DNA of 64,000 nt from contig NC_037256.1 of assembly GCF_000002425.4 (NCBI RefSeq), positions 3,819,774 through 3,883,773 on the forward strand, given 5' to 3'. The DNA is from Physcomitrium patens (Eukaryota > Streptophyta > Bryopsida > Funariales > Funariaceae). Under the pieces are notes generated by a model that was not told the DNA's origin, searched no databases, and saw only the letters and a program-made list of their open reading frames with translations. Position numbers and translations under genes: made by a program. Below, one piece after another: positions 47,710 to 59,709 of the stretch; the stretch's first letter is position 1, and each line of letters starts with the position of its first letter.

Positions 47710-47939
47710 AACATATATATTTATATCAATAGTTATTTATAGAATTAAATAGAAGTATATAAATATAGATTAATTTTATGAAGTTTTTTAGAGAAGCTTT
47801 GTAGAAACTTCATAGATGCGGTTTTGACTTTAGATGTGTTTGTAGGTTAAAAACTTGGCCAACAAGTTAACTATGTGTTGTTAGCTTATAGAACAAATTA
47901 ATTTCATATAATAGCTTATAGAACAAGCTAACCATGTGG
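47710..47939 (+). repeat. Element E1 LTR, left part (before B2)
   Basis: AGATTAATTTTATGAAG, GAGAAGCTTTGTAGAAAC, TTCATAGATGCGGTTTTGAC, GATGTGTTTGTAGGTT and AAGCTAACCATGTGG follow the reverse complement of E2 LTR 18300-18110 in order. Homology continues after the B2 insertion at 61880. The E2 sequence GCTAATTATGTGGCACGC spans the empty site. Confidence 0.65.
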
Positions 47940-49135
47940 TGTCGGATTACGTGTTTTTCTGCTCGAGAACGTGCCAGGCATTTGGTTATAAAAGGAAGTA
48001 TGGAGATTTACTAATATTCAAGCAGTCTATTGGTTTTTGACTGTTAGAATATAAACGATTACAAGAATATATCGTAAATCTATACGGATGTCCTTCGACT
48101 GCTTGCCGAAATCTCTTTTGTTCCATCCGGTAGGTCTCTAGACGTTACAGAGAACCTCAAACAACTCAATCTGCTAATCTTCGATACCGCTTTATACTCA
48201 TGACCTTATATCCACTGACTGTCTTGTTAGATTAACCCAAAAATTTTCATTCACTCCGCATACTCAATCCTATAGACACCCTTTTAATTCTTCAATCACA
48301 GACGTAACTTCGATTTTACAAAACAGTAAAGAGTAATCACACCCACTTCATTAAAACCCCGATTCACCAGTACAACACTGACTTCAGCAACGATTGCCTC
48401 CGTCTTCCTAAAACCCTATGAAGAAAAAAAATCCCAATTCTCTGTCTTTTCTTCTCTTCGAAGCATGAAGCTAGCTCTCCGACCCTTAAAACCCTTATTC
48501 TCTCTCCTTCATTTCTTAACCTATCCTCTCCTTTAACCCTAATTCTCCCCTCTTTCAAATCCTAGCCTCTGAATTTCTTCAATCTTTCGTCTTGGATCTG
48601 GAATTGGCTTCGTCGTCAAAGCTTTCTCCTCCATTTTTACCTTTAAGAGATCCTTTTATCGAAAGGACGTTCTTGAAATGGTACAAAGGACGGAACAGCC
48701 TGAAACAGAATCGAAGCCCCATAATTAGATCGCATTGGGTTGCCCAACCAAGTCAGGTCTCATATTGAGTAAGAGGCCCGTAGTAAGACCTGGATGTTCC
48801 TGTAACTGGGTCCAATTGGTCCTTCACGTCAGATTGGCTAAGAGGCCCGTAGTAAGATCTGGATGTTCCTGTAATTGGGTCAAATTGGTCCTTCACGCCA
48901 GGCTCGCTCAGTCATCGATTTAATCCTTTCGATTTTATTGACTCCCACTATTGTACTCGAATGGAGTATTTTGTTACTGGTAGTATGCCCTGATCGACTG
49001 TGACGGGATATCTGAACTGGCCCCTGAATATTGGCACTGGAATTGGTCGTTGCTCCCAATATTCGAGATAACTGAACATTAATAAAAGTTCCCTTTCTTT
49101 ATATTTTCACGATATATTCGTGTTACAACACGACA
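47940..49135 (-). repeat. Element B2 3' LTR
   Basis: Reverse complement of a B LTR: TGTCGGATTACGTG at the left, ACAACACGACA at the right, 1196 bp. It is followed on the right by TCCACCCCCTCT (49136-49147), the reversed polypurine tract. It carries the ~60-base conserved LTR end. Confidence 0.88.
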
Positions 49136-49147
49136 TCCACCCCCTCT

Positions 49148-49305
49148 GAACTTGTGCATCCTCCGGTATGCACCAATTTTCCCAATTACTATTTGATTTA
49201 TAATATATTCTCTACGTCTTTCTTCAGTTCATCTTCACCACCTTCATTATCCAAATCACTTTCATCTTCTTGCTGCATACCTAACTTGCATAATTCTCCT
49301 TCAAT

Positions 49306-49343
<38 letters not shown>

Positions 49344-49345
49344 AA
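49148..49345 (-). pseudogene. Element B2 pol remnant and deletion junction
   Basis: Reading the minus strand, the pol start (KKVDDLK) is followed by an AT microsatellite (49309-49339), then by sequence matching the region just after the pol start, GAAGGAGAATTATGCAAG. It then passes directly to the acidic C-terminal tail (AAGAAGATGAAAGTGATTTG). About 3.2 kb of RT, RNase H and integrase is missing. In intact B3 the two junction points carry near-identical words: GCAAGATGATGAAAG (56352-56366) and GCAAGAAGATGAAAG (59572-59586). Confidence 0.8.
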
Positions 49346-49461
49346 ATCATCAACTTTCTTATATATAATATTTCCATTCTCCAAAATAGCAATAAAACTC
49401 ACATCAAAGGCACCTTCATCTCGTAAGAGTACCTCCTCTTTTGTACCTTCATAATCTTGCT

Positions 49462-51833
49462 TTACAGTGGTATCTCTCCAAAATCCTTAAATCCTTCAAC
49501 AATCTTTGGTAATGGTCTCTCCCTCAACCTATCTCGATTCCGTTCATGGTTAGGAGGTACTGTTAGAAATTGTACAGCTTTCTTCCCATCTTTGCTATGT
49601 ATCCTTGCATAAGCAGAACCATCGTCAAGTACTTTTGTTTCCATTTGTGTTGCCGTAATATAAGGTTGTCCTAAAATCAGCGGATAAGACGTTGTATCTT
49701 GAACAAAGAAATGTTGCTCCGTCGCAACATCTCCAATCCAAATTTTGACATCTGAACAAGCTCCATATAATTTGCCCCATGTATTATTAGCTCATCGTAT
49801 TACCCATCCACGTTCTATATCAATTGGCCATTTTTGCTTCTTATAAAGATCTTTAGACATGAGATTTATTTCAGAACCATGGTGGACTAAAGCAACAATT
49901 GGTTCTTCTATATCTCCTATTTTCACCAATACCTCAGTAGTTATCCTTGTCCAATGCTTTCAAGTATAATGACTCAAAGTTTTCATTTCCTTATCACTAT
50001 AATCTTCGAAACGTACTCGTTGATTATACCCATTCTTTTCATTTGTTGGTTGCTTGTAACCAATATCAACCTCTTCTTCATCTTTATATATTCTTGCATC
50101 AATAGCATGACCCATTCCAGTTTCACCCATTAATTGCCTCTTTCGCTTAATGTTGTCAATGATAACATCATGAAACTCCTTCTTTGCAATTTCCAAAACT
50201 TCTTTCAATGTGAATTCCACCTTAGCATTTAATATACGTTCTTCCAACACCCCTTTCAAATTTGCTGCCGCTTTAATGTCAGAAAGTAGCTTATAAGCAA
50301 TTCATTTGTCCTTATCTTTTGTCTCCCTTGTTTTTTCTTCCAATGATACTGAGGTATCCTTTACAGGCAATTCTTGTGAAGCTGCCTCCCGAGCCTTGTC
50401 TCCTCGAGTTTACCTCTTAGAAGAATTTCCTTCTCTCGTATCATCAAAATTTCCTCGTCTCTTTTCTTCCATCAATGCTTCATGTTGGCTCTTAGCAATA
50501 TATGCATGAACTGAAAGAGACTCAACAGGATCCTCCCAACCTATTGCACCTCGTATTGTAGCTGCAGTCTTCAATAATGCTTCTCAAGGTAATTTCTCTT
50601 CTTGCATTGTAAAAATGGCAGAAGCCCAAAACTCACTAGTTTCCGTACTTCCACCATGGTCATCATCTATTCTAACACCATAACTTATACTTTCTCGTGC
50701 TGCTGTTTCATGCTCTTTTAAGTAATCTTGAACCAATACTCTCATTCTTTCCTTGCCAAAATTGGTTTGAAGAAGATCCTCCCTATCTTTTAATGCTATC
50801 TTCTCATCTTTTCAACAAATAATTCCTTGCCATATCATATTATTAAATTCATTGCAATCTTTCCTAGTGTATGAAGCGTCATCACACCAAATGCATCTTT
50901 GTACATATCCTTGTTTTGAAACATTCTTCAAATTGTTTGTAGAAGTATTCTCTTCAAGTCTTGCCAATTTGATTTGAAGATCTCGCATTCCTTGTATAAT
51001 TTCTTCCATTTCCATATCTGCTTTCTTTGATAAGGATGTCGAAGGTTGAACTGTAGGCATTGTTAGTGGTGTTGTACATACTGGAGCTTTGGGTGCTTGT
51101 ACTGTTTTCGGAATATTACTCCTATCCTTCCTCCTTTCTCTTTTTGCAAGCAACCCGATCGCATCTTCAATGTTCTTCCACTTTGTTGTCAATCCTTCAT
51201 CTTCTTCTTTGTCTTCAAGAAGGAGTTCTAATTTCTCTTGTAATTCTCCATCAGCAGCTTGAAGAAATAGATCAACTTTGTTTGGCTCCAATGTCAATTT
51301 TTCTACCTTCGATAATTGAGAGTACTGCCTCTCAAATTCCCTTAGTAGCTCTGTTGCTTGCAAATTCTTATTGGGCCGTTCAATCCATTCCAGAAACAGT
51401 TTCTTAGTAAAGCGATCAGCATCTTTCAAGAAATATTCGTCTTTCAATGCATGTGAAAAATCCTCCCATGAATTCCCATAATGATCCGTAATCGATATAA
51501 TGTGGTCCCTTATCTCCGGTATCGTAGTAAGTCCAAATAGTGCAACCATTTTCTTCTCAGAAATCCGATTTAATTCCATTTCACAAATATAACATCTTAA
51601 ATACCTTAAAATATTCCTTCCATCAAATTGATCAATTTTATTGACCACTGCTTACAATGCTTTGGTTGCCAAAGCTTCCTTTTGATCATTGCTTTGCTGT
51701 TGCTGCATTGATAATGAGAAGGCTTGAAACATACTAGCAATAGACGGATCCATGTGCATACCTTATCCTTTAGAAGAACCCCCACCAGAAACTCCTCCCA
51801 AAGATCCTTCAAAATTTTTATTTTCATTCTCCT
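49462..51833 (-). pseudogene. Element B2 gag-protease ORF (broken)
   Basis: Gag is well preserved from 51648 to 50812 (IDQFDGRNILRYLRCYICEM to the knuckle CIWCDDASYTRKDC), followed by a linker with several stops and frameshifts. The region 50259-49960 has LNAKVEFTLKEVLEIAKKEF. The protease region keeps the LVHHGSEINLM-like site and the terminal frame QFLTVPPNHERNRDRL, and ends at IPL-TAA (49462-49464). The start codon is destroyed (ATG to AAG). The end of this frame and the -1 pol start are arranged as in B1 and B3. Confidence 0.82.
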
Positions 51834-51905
51834 TAAAAATAAAAATAAAATCAGACAAAATCCAATACCTTCGACCTCAAGCTTTCATGTCGGGTTCACC
51901 ATTTA

Positions 51906-52331
51906 TGTCAGATTACGTACTTTCCTGCTCGAGAACGTGCCGGGCGTCTGGCTGTAGAAGGTAGTATGGAGATTTGCTAATATTCAAGTAGTCTATCGGT
52001 TTTTGGCTGTTGGAATATAAGCGATTGCAAAAATATATCGTAAATCTATACGGATGTCCTTCGACTGCTCACCAAAGTCCCTTTTGTCCGAGCCAGTAGA
52101 TCTCTAGTCGTTACAGAGAACCTCGAACAATCCAATCTGCTAATCTTCGATACCGCTTTATACTCATGACCTTATATCTACTGACTGTCTTGTTAGATTA
52201 ACCCAAAAATTTTCATTCACTCTGCATACTCAATCCTATAGACACCCTTTTAATTCTTCAATCACAGATGTAACTTCGATTTTACAAAATAGTCAAGACT
52301 AATCACACCCACTTCATTAAAACCTCGATTC
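51906..52331 (-). repeat. Element B2 5' LTR, first part (continues 61109-61875)
   Basis: TGTCAGATTACGTACTTTCC marks the LTR end next to the reversed primer-binding site. The LTR is cut after CTCGATTC by ACGA and B3, and resumes at 61109 with GTGCAACACTGACTTCAGC, exactly as the uninterrupted LTR reads near 48367-48390. Confidence 0.88.
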
Positions 52332-52335
52332 ACGA

Positions 52336-53728
52336 TGTCGTGTTGTAACACGAGTATACAGTGAAAATAAAAAGAAAGGAGAATTTTATTAATATTCAGT
52401 TACCTCGAATATTGGGAGCAACGACCAACTCCTGTACAAATACTGAGTGGCCAGGTTCAGTCACCCCGTTACAGTCAGCCGGGGCATAATGAAATGCTCC
52501 GTTCAATTCCAATAACAAGAGTCAGTAGGAAGAGAAGGACCAATTCACACAACGAGTTCGAAGAGCCAATTGGATTCAATTTCGAGAATCCAATCCAGGT
52601 CCTCTTATCCAATATGAGACCTGAAATTGCCGGGCAACCCAATGCAGACCCAATTATGGGAACATCCAGGTTACTACTGGACTCTTATCCAATATGAGAC
52701 CTGCATTGGCTGGTCAACTCAATGCAATGTAATTACGGGAAATCCAGGTCTTACTACGGGTCTTAGCCAATCTGACGTGAGGACCAATTTGACCCAATTA
52801 TGCGAACATCCAGGTTATTACGGGCATCTTTCCCAATATGGGACCTGAATTGGTCGGGCGACTCAATGTGGACCCGAATACGGGGTTTCGATTTTGTTTC
52901 AGGCTGTCTTGTTCTCTGTGCCATTTCAGGGAACGTTGTTTGTGGTAAATGGATCTCTTAAAGGTAAAAATGGAGGAGAAGGCCTTCATGACGTGACTCA
53001 ATTTCAGATCTAAGCTCTGACGGCGGGAGCCAATTTGGGATCCAAGACACAAGATTGAAGGAATTCAAGAGGATAAGGTTAGGGGGAGAATAAGTTTGAA
53101 GGGGAATCGGGGGAGCGGGAGAAAGCTTTTGCAAGGTTACTAGTTCGGTTTTCATTGGAGGTTTTTTGAAGATGAAGGAGATTAGAGAGAGGGGGCTTCA
53201 TACTTCGGGTCGGGGAAGGAAAGACATAGAATTTGGATTTTTCTTCTTCGTAGAGTTTTGGGAAGACTGAGACAATCGCTGCTGAAGTCAGTATTGTAAT
53301 GGTGAATTGAGATTTTTAATGAAGTGGGTTTGAAAACTCTTGACTATTTTGTGAAATCGAGTTGCGTCTGTGATTGAAGGATTAAAAGGGTGTCTATAGG
53401 ATTGAGTATGCGGAGTGAATGAAATTTATTGGGTTAATCTAACAAGACAGTCAGTGGATACAAGATCGTAAGTACAAAGCGATATTGAAGATTAACAGTT
53501 TGGGTTGTTCGGGGTTCTCTGTAATGTCTAGAGACCTACCGGCTGGGGCAAGAAGGACTTCGACAAGTAGTCGAAGAGCATCCGTATAGATTTACGATAC
53601 ATTGTTGTAGTCGTTTATATTCAAGCAGTCAAAATTGATAGACTGCTTGACTATCGACAAATCTCCATACTACCTTCTACAGCCAGACGCCTGGAGCATT
53701 CTTGAGCAGGAAAGCACGTAATACGACA
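52336..53728 (+). repeat. Element B3 5' LTR
   Basis: 1393 bp, TGTCGTGTTGTAACACGAG to ACGTAATACGACA. It includes two or more imperfect repeats containing CCAATATGAGACCTG and the conserved CTACCTTCTACAGCCAGACG end. The PBS TGGTGAATCCGACGTGAA follows at 53734. Confidence 0.92.
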
Positions 53729-53800
53729 AAAAGTGGTGAATCCGACGTGAAAGCTTGAGGTGGAAGGTATTGGATTTCGGTTGATTTTATCTTTATTTTT

Positions 53801-56170
53801 ATGGAAAACGAAAATAAAAATTTTGAAGGATCTTTGGGAGGAGTTTCTGGTGGAGAGTCTTCTAAAGGACAAGGTATGCACATGGATCCGTCTATTGCTA
53901 GTTTGTTTCAAGCCTTCTCATTGTCAATGCAGCAACAGCAAAGCAATGATCGAAAGGAAGCTTTGGCAACCAAAGCATTGTAAGCAGTGGTCAATAAAAT
54001 TGATCAATTTGATGGGAGGAATATTTCAAGGTATTTAAGATGTTATGTTCGTGAAATGGAATTAAATCGGGTTTCTGAGAAGAAAATGGTTGCACTATTT
54101 GGACTTACTACGATACCGGAGATAAGGGACCACATTATATCGATTACGGATCATTATGGGAATTCATGGGAGGATTTTTCACATGCATTGAAAGACGAAT
54201 ATTTCTTGAAAGATGCTGATCGCTTTACTAAGAAACTGTTTCTGGAATGGATTGAACGGCCCAATAAGAATTTGCAAGCAACAGAGCTACTAAGGGAATT
54301 TGAGAGGCAGTACTCTCAATTATCGAAGGTAGAAAAATTGACATTGGAGCCAAACAAAGTTGATCTATTTCTTCAAGCTGCTGATGGAGAATTACAAGAG
54401 AAATTAGAACTCCTTCTTGAAGACAAAGAAGAAGATGAAGGATTGACAACAAAGTGGAAGAACATTGAAGATGCGATCGGGTTGCTTGCAAAAAGAGAAA
54501 GGAGGAAGGATAGGAGTAATATTCCGAAAACAGTACAAGCACCCAAAGCTCCAGTATGTACAACACCACTAACAATGCCTACAGTTCAACCTTCGACATC
54601 CTTATCAAAGAAAGCAGATATGGGAATGGAAGAAATTATACGAGGAATGCGAGATCTTCAAATCAAATTGGCAAGACTTGAAGAGAATACTTCTATAAAC
54701 AATTCGAAGAATGTTTCAAAACAAAGATATGTACAAAGATGCATTTGGTGTGATGATGCTTCACACACTAGAAAAGATTGCAATGAATTTAATAATATGA
54801 TACGGCAGGGAATTATTTACTGGAAAGATGAGAAGATAGCATTGAAAGATAGGGAGGATCTTCTTCAAACCAATTTTGGCAAGGGAGGAATGAGAGCATT
54901 GGTTCAAGATTACTTAAAAGAGCATGAAACAGTAGCACGAGAAAGTGCAAGTTATGGTGCTAGAGTAGATGATGAAATTGGTGGAAGTACGGAAACTAGT
55001 GAGTTTTGGACTTCTGCCGTTTCTACAATGCAAGAAGAGAAATTACCTCGAGAAGCATTATTGAGAACTGCAGCTACAATACGAGGTAGCATAGGTTGGA
55101 AGGATCCTATTGAGTCTCTTTCAGTTCATGCATATATTGCTAAGAGCCAACATGAAGCTTTGATGGAAGAAAAAAGACGAGGAAATTTTGATGATACTAG
55201 AGAAGGAAATTCTTTTAAGAGGCAAACTCGAGGAGACAAGGCTCGGGAGGCAGCTTCACAATAATTGCATGTAAAGGATACCTGAGCATCATTGGGAGAA
55301 AAAACAAAAGAGACAAAATATAAGGGCAAATCAATTGCTTATAAGCTACTTTCTGACATTGAAGCGGCAACAAATTTGAAAGGGGTGATGGAAGAACGTA
55401 TATTAAACGCTAAGGTGGAATTCACATTGAAAGAAGTCTTGGAAATTGCAAAGAAGGAGTTTCATGATGTTATCATTGACAGCATTAAGCGAAAGAGGCA
55501 ATTAATGGGTGAAACTGGAATGAGTCATGCTATTAATGCAAGAATATGTAGAGATGAAGAAGAGGTTGATATTGGTTACAAGCAACCAACAAATGAAAAG
55601 AATGGGTATAATCAGCGAGTACGTTTCGAAGATTCTAGTGACAAGGAAATGGAAACTTTGAGCCATTGTACTCGAAAGCATTGGGCAAGGGCAACTACTG
55701 AGGTATTGGTGAAGGTAGGAGATATAGAAGAACCAATAGTTGCTTTGGTCGACCATGGTTCTGAAATAAATCTCATGTCTAAAGATCTTTATAAGAAGCA
55801 AAAATGGCCAATTGATATGGAACATGGATGGGCAATACGAGCAGCTAATAACACACCGGGCGAATTATATGGAGCTTGTCCAGATGTCAAAATTCGGATT
55901 GGGGATGTTGCGACGGAGCAACATTTCTTCGTTCAAGATACGTCTTATCCGCTGATTTTAGGACAACCTTATATTACGGCAACACGGATGGAAACAAAAG
56001 TACTTGACGATGGTTCTGCTTATGCAAGGGTATGGAGCGAAGATGGGAGGAAAGCTATACAATTTCTAACAGTACCTCCTAACCATGAACGGAATCGAGA
56101 TAGGTTGAGGGAGAAACCATTGCCAAAGATTGTTGAAGGATTTAAGGATTTTGGGGAGGTACCACTGTAA
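53801..56170 (+). pseudogene. Element B3 gag-protease ORF
   Basis: The ATG at 53801 starts MENENKNFEGSLGGVSG, a Gly/Ser- and Gln-rich leader (SMQQQQSND). A TAA at 53981 replaces a CAA found in B1. Gag proper (53987 on) has IDQFDGRNISRYLRCYVREM and a CX2CX4HX4C knuckle (CIWCDDASHTRKDC) at about residue 265. A second stop, TAA at 55262, and a few changes precede the next open stretch (55292-56170), which holds the protease: VALVDHGSEINLMSKDLY, AANNTPGELYGA and YPLILGQPYI. The active-site triad position reads DHG. The frame ends PL-TAA at 56168-56170, and pol overlaps in the -1 frame. Confidence 0.88.
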
Positions 56171-56250
56171 AGCGAGATTATAGAGGTACAAAAGAGGAGG
56201 TACTCTCGTGAGATGAAGGTGCCTTTGATGCGAGTTTTATTGGTATATTG
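56150..56250 (+). promoter_or_regulatory. Gag-protease to pol frame transition in B3
   Basis: The gag-protease frame terminates at TAA 56168-56170. The pol frame is open through this point in the -1 register (WGGTTVKRDYRGTKEEVLS). It has its own stop a few codons upstream of the overlap, leaving about 20-25 shared bases around GGATTTTGGGGAGG. B1 and B2 show the same geometry. Either a -1 ribosomal frameshift or reinitiation could link them. In B3 a TGA follows after VLS, where B1 has CGA. Confidence 0.55.
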
Positions 56251-59200
56251 GAGAATAGAAATATTATGTATAAAAAAGTTGATGATTTTAAAAGAAAAGA
56301 AAGAAAAAGATTATATAATATTGAAGGACAATTACGCAAGATAGGTACATTGCAAGATGATGAAAGGATTTTGGATGTTTATGAAGAAAATGGACTGGAA
56401 GATTCATTGGAATTGATTACATCTATTGGGTTAGAGGATAATGATAAGATTGTTGAGATTCATTCGAGAGAGGTTTATACCATGCTTGAATCTTTTCAAG
56501 CACCAGAAGTCACAGTAGAGACGAAATATAAAACGGCAGATAAGAAGGTAAAGCCTATTGCCGGACCATTACCAGAGGATTCTAAAGAACAAATGGGAGA
56601 AGCATCAAAAGAAGCAAGTTTAAGAGATCCAATGAATATTGGACATCAGTTTACTGAAGAGACTTTTGAAGAATTGAAGATTGGTTCTGATGGTTCTTTA
56701 TTGCCGGAGGAAATTACTTGCTTCAAAAAGATATTGGCTAAACAAAGTAGATCGTTTGCCTTCGAATCTCATGAAATTGGGTGTGTGGATCCAAATATTA
56801 TAACACCTATGGTTATCTTCACTGTACCGCATGTACCTTGGAATCTAAGATCGATTCTAGTATCGAGGGCACATTTATCTAAATTGGTGGAACTATTGAA
56901 AGAAAAGATAAAGATGAAAATATTAGAACCTTCATTTACGTCGTATTCTAGTCGATGGTTTACGATACCTAAGAAGAATAGGTCACTACGGTTTATTCAA
57001 GCTATGCAGCCGGTGAATGCTATAACTGTCAGGAATGCAGGAATTGGACCTATTGTGGATGAATTTGCTGAGGCGTTTGCTGGAAGGGCGATCTATTCAA
57101 TGGGTGATTTGTATTCAAGTTATGATCAATTTCAACTTGTCGAAGGAAGTAGAGATATGACAACGATGAGGACACCGCTTGGATTGGTTAGAATGTGCAC
57201 TCTTCCTCAAGGCACGACCAACTCAGTTGCGCATATGATGAATGGGATGAATAAGGTATTGAGAGATTTTATTCCAGAAAAGACTATGTCTTTTCTGGAT
57301 GATGTTCCTATAAAAGGGTGCAGAGAAGGAGACAAGGATGAAACTTCAGATACGAGGAGGTGTCACAAATATGTTGTTGATCATATACAAGATTGTGAAA
57401 AGATTTTAACTCGGCTTGGAGAAGTTCATCTTACATTATCGGGTATGAAGTCCGTATTTGGAGTACGAGAGGTTGTAATTGTTGGACATTTATGTGGATC
57501 TTACGGAAGAAAACCAGATCCGACTAAAGTTGATGCAATTGGAAGGATGAAAGAGGATTGTGATTCTTTATCAGAGGTTCGCAAGTTTTTGGGTGCATGT
57601 GTATTTTATCGAATCTGGATCCCTCATTTTGCTCACATAGCGGATCCATTATATGAACTATTACGCAAGGGTTACCGATTTAAATGGGAAGAAAGGCATA
57701 TTCAGGTAATGCAAAGATTGAATAATTTATTGATGTCACTTCTAATATTGAGGAAGGTTGATTATAAGTGCAATTGACCAGTGATTCTTACTGTGGACGC
57801 TAGTCTAATTGCCATTGGATGGACTGTGGATCAAGATGATTCAAATGGGAGTACATTTGCAGTTCAATTTCGGGCTAAAGTTTTAAGTATTCGTCAGCGT
57901 GCATATTCACAAGTCAAAAGAGAACTTTGGGGAGTCGTTTCGGCTATGAAAGCTGAAAAGGACTATTTGATTGGGGCAGTAGTAGTAATTGAAACAGATT
58001 GCTTGCCATTGCTTGGAATGATTATTAACTGTTCAATGCCAGATATTACAATGTTGAGATGGATTGCTTATATTAAGTCACTAAATCTAGAATTTAAGCA
58101 TATCACTGGGAAGGACAATTTAGTAGCAGACATGCTATCTCGAGCAAGATATGAAAAGGAAGACGAAATGGTTGAAGACATTGATGATGTCGGATTGAAA
58201 TTCTATTCAATATCAAATCTCAACAAAGAAGACAAGCTATTTCTTGAAGAATCTTATGAAGGAGAATTATTGGATATTGGTCATTATTTGAATACCTTGT
58301 CTAAGCAGGGGAATTGGTCTACAGAAAAATTCAAACAAATAAGAAAAAAAAGCATATGGATTTTTACTTCGAGATGGATTCTTATAGAAGAGACCGAAGA
58401 GAAGAATTGAGATGCCACAACGAGTGATAGGCAAAAGGGAAGAAAAACTAAAATTATTAAAGGAGTTTCATGATAGTTTATGGACAAGGCATAGAGGAAT
58501 CTGGGCTACTTTTGCTAAACTCAAGGAACGATATTGGTGGAAAAATATGTATCGAGATGTGCTCTCATTTGTAGAGTCATGTGAAATCTGTCAATCGTAT
58601 TCTAATATCCGACATCGAGATGGTCTTCATCCTACGTATCCTCTGGCTATTCATTTTAAATGGGTTGTTGATTTGGTTATTATGCCGGTTGGGTTATGGC
58701 AGATGAGATATTTGGTTTTAGCTCGTGAAGATTTATCAAATCAAGTAGAAGGAAGAGCATTGAGGACAAGATCTACAGAGGGGATTTGTAGGTTTTTGCT
58801 TGAAGATGTCATTTGCTGTTATGGGTGCGTAGGAAAAATCACTGCAGATCGTGGAGAATTAAATGCACAAGAAGCTCGTAAGTTCTTTGAAAGATGTGGA
58901 GTTAAACTATCAGTGACTACTGCTTATAATCCAGAAGGGAATGCAAAAAGTGAACGTGGTCACCCACCGATTGTGAAAGCATTGGTTAAAGCTTGTAATG
59001 GGAAAGTTAAAGAGTGGCCACGGCTTTTGTCATTTGCATTATGGGTTGATCGAACAACACATAGCTTGGTGATAGGATATATGCCAGTAGAACTTATGAC
59101 AGGTCAAAAACCAATTATGCCGATTGAAGAAAAGGTACTTACTTGGAGTAGGCTACCATGGGAAGATGGATTGATAAGAGAAGAACTTCTGGCTATTAGG

Positions 59201-59647
59201 ATTCGACAATTGGAGCAAAGAACGGAAGATGTCCAGATAGCATTGGGAAGGTTAAAAAGAGCAAGGTTACAAAACAAGGCGCGATTCTATAAGCAACACC
59301 GATTGAGATCAAAAGCAGTCGAGGAAGGTGATTGGGTACTTGTTTATGACAATAGTCTGGATAATCAACATAGTACTTTGCGGAAATTTTCAAAACGTTG
59401 GTTTGGACCATATGTGGTAACAACAGTTCATGATAATGCGACTTACTCATTACGGGAGTTAGATGGTACAAAATTGAAAATACCAATTGTAGGGAAGCGA
59501 GTAAAAATATTTAAACGAAGACACGCAGAGATGAATATGGAAGACCTTAATGAAGGTATAGAGATTCCGCAGCAAGAAGATGAAAGTGATTTGGATAATG
59601 AAGGTGACGAAGACGAACTGGACAAAGACGTAGAGGATATATTCTGA
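56177..59647 (+). pseudogene. Element B3 pol: RT, RNase H, integrase, acidic tail
   Basis: RT: SSRWFTIPKKNRSLRFIQAM, YSMGDLYSSYDQFQL, RMCTLPQGTTNS and MSFLDDVPIKGC (FLDD catalytic box). A TGA at 57775 (AGA in B1) breaks the frame. RNase H: ILTVDASLIAIGW and VVIETDCLPLL. A longer A-run near 58349 shifts the frame. Integrase (58412 on): FHDSLWTRHRG...CEICQ (HX6H, CX2C), first Asp in VVDLVIMP, second in ITADRGELNAQE, Glu in AKSERGHPP. By my count the second Asp and the Glu are separated by 34 residues, one fewer than usual. The tail EDESDLDNEGDEDELDKDVE is acidic, and no chromodomain is present. Confidence 0.9.
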
Positions 59648-59709
59648 ATCAAACAGCAATTGGATAAATTGGTGCATACCGGAGGATGCACAGGTTCAAA
59701 GGGGGTGGA

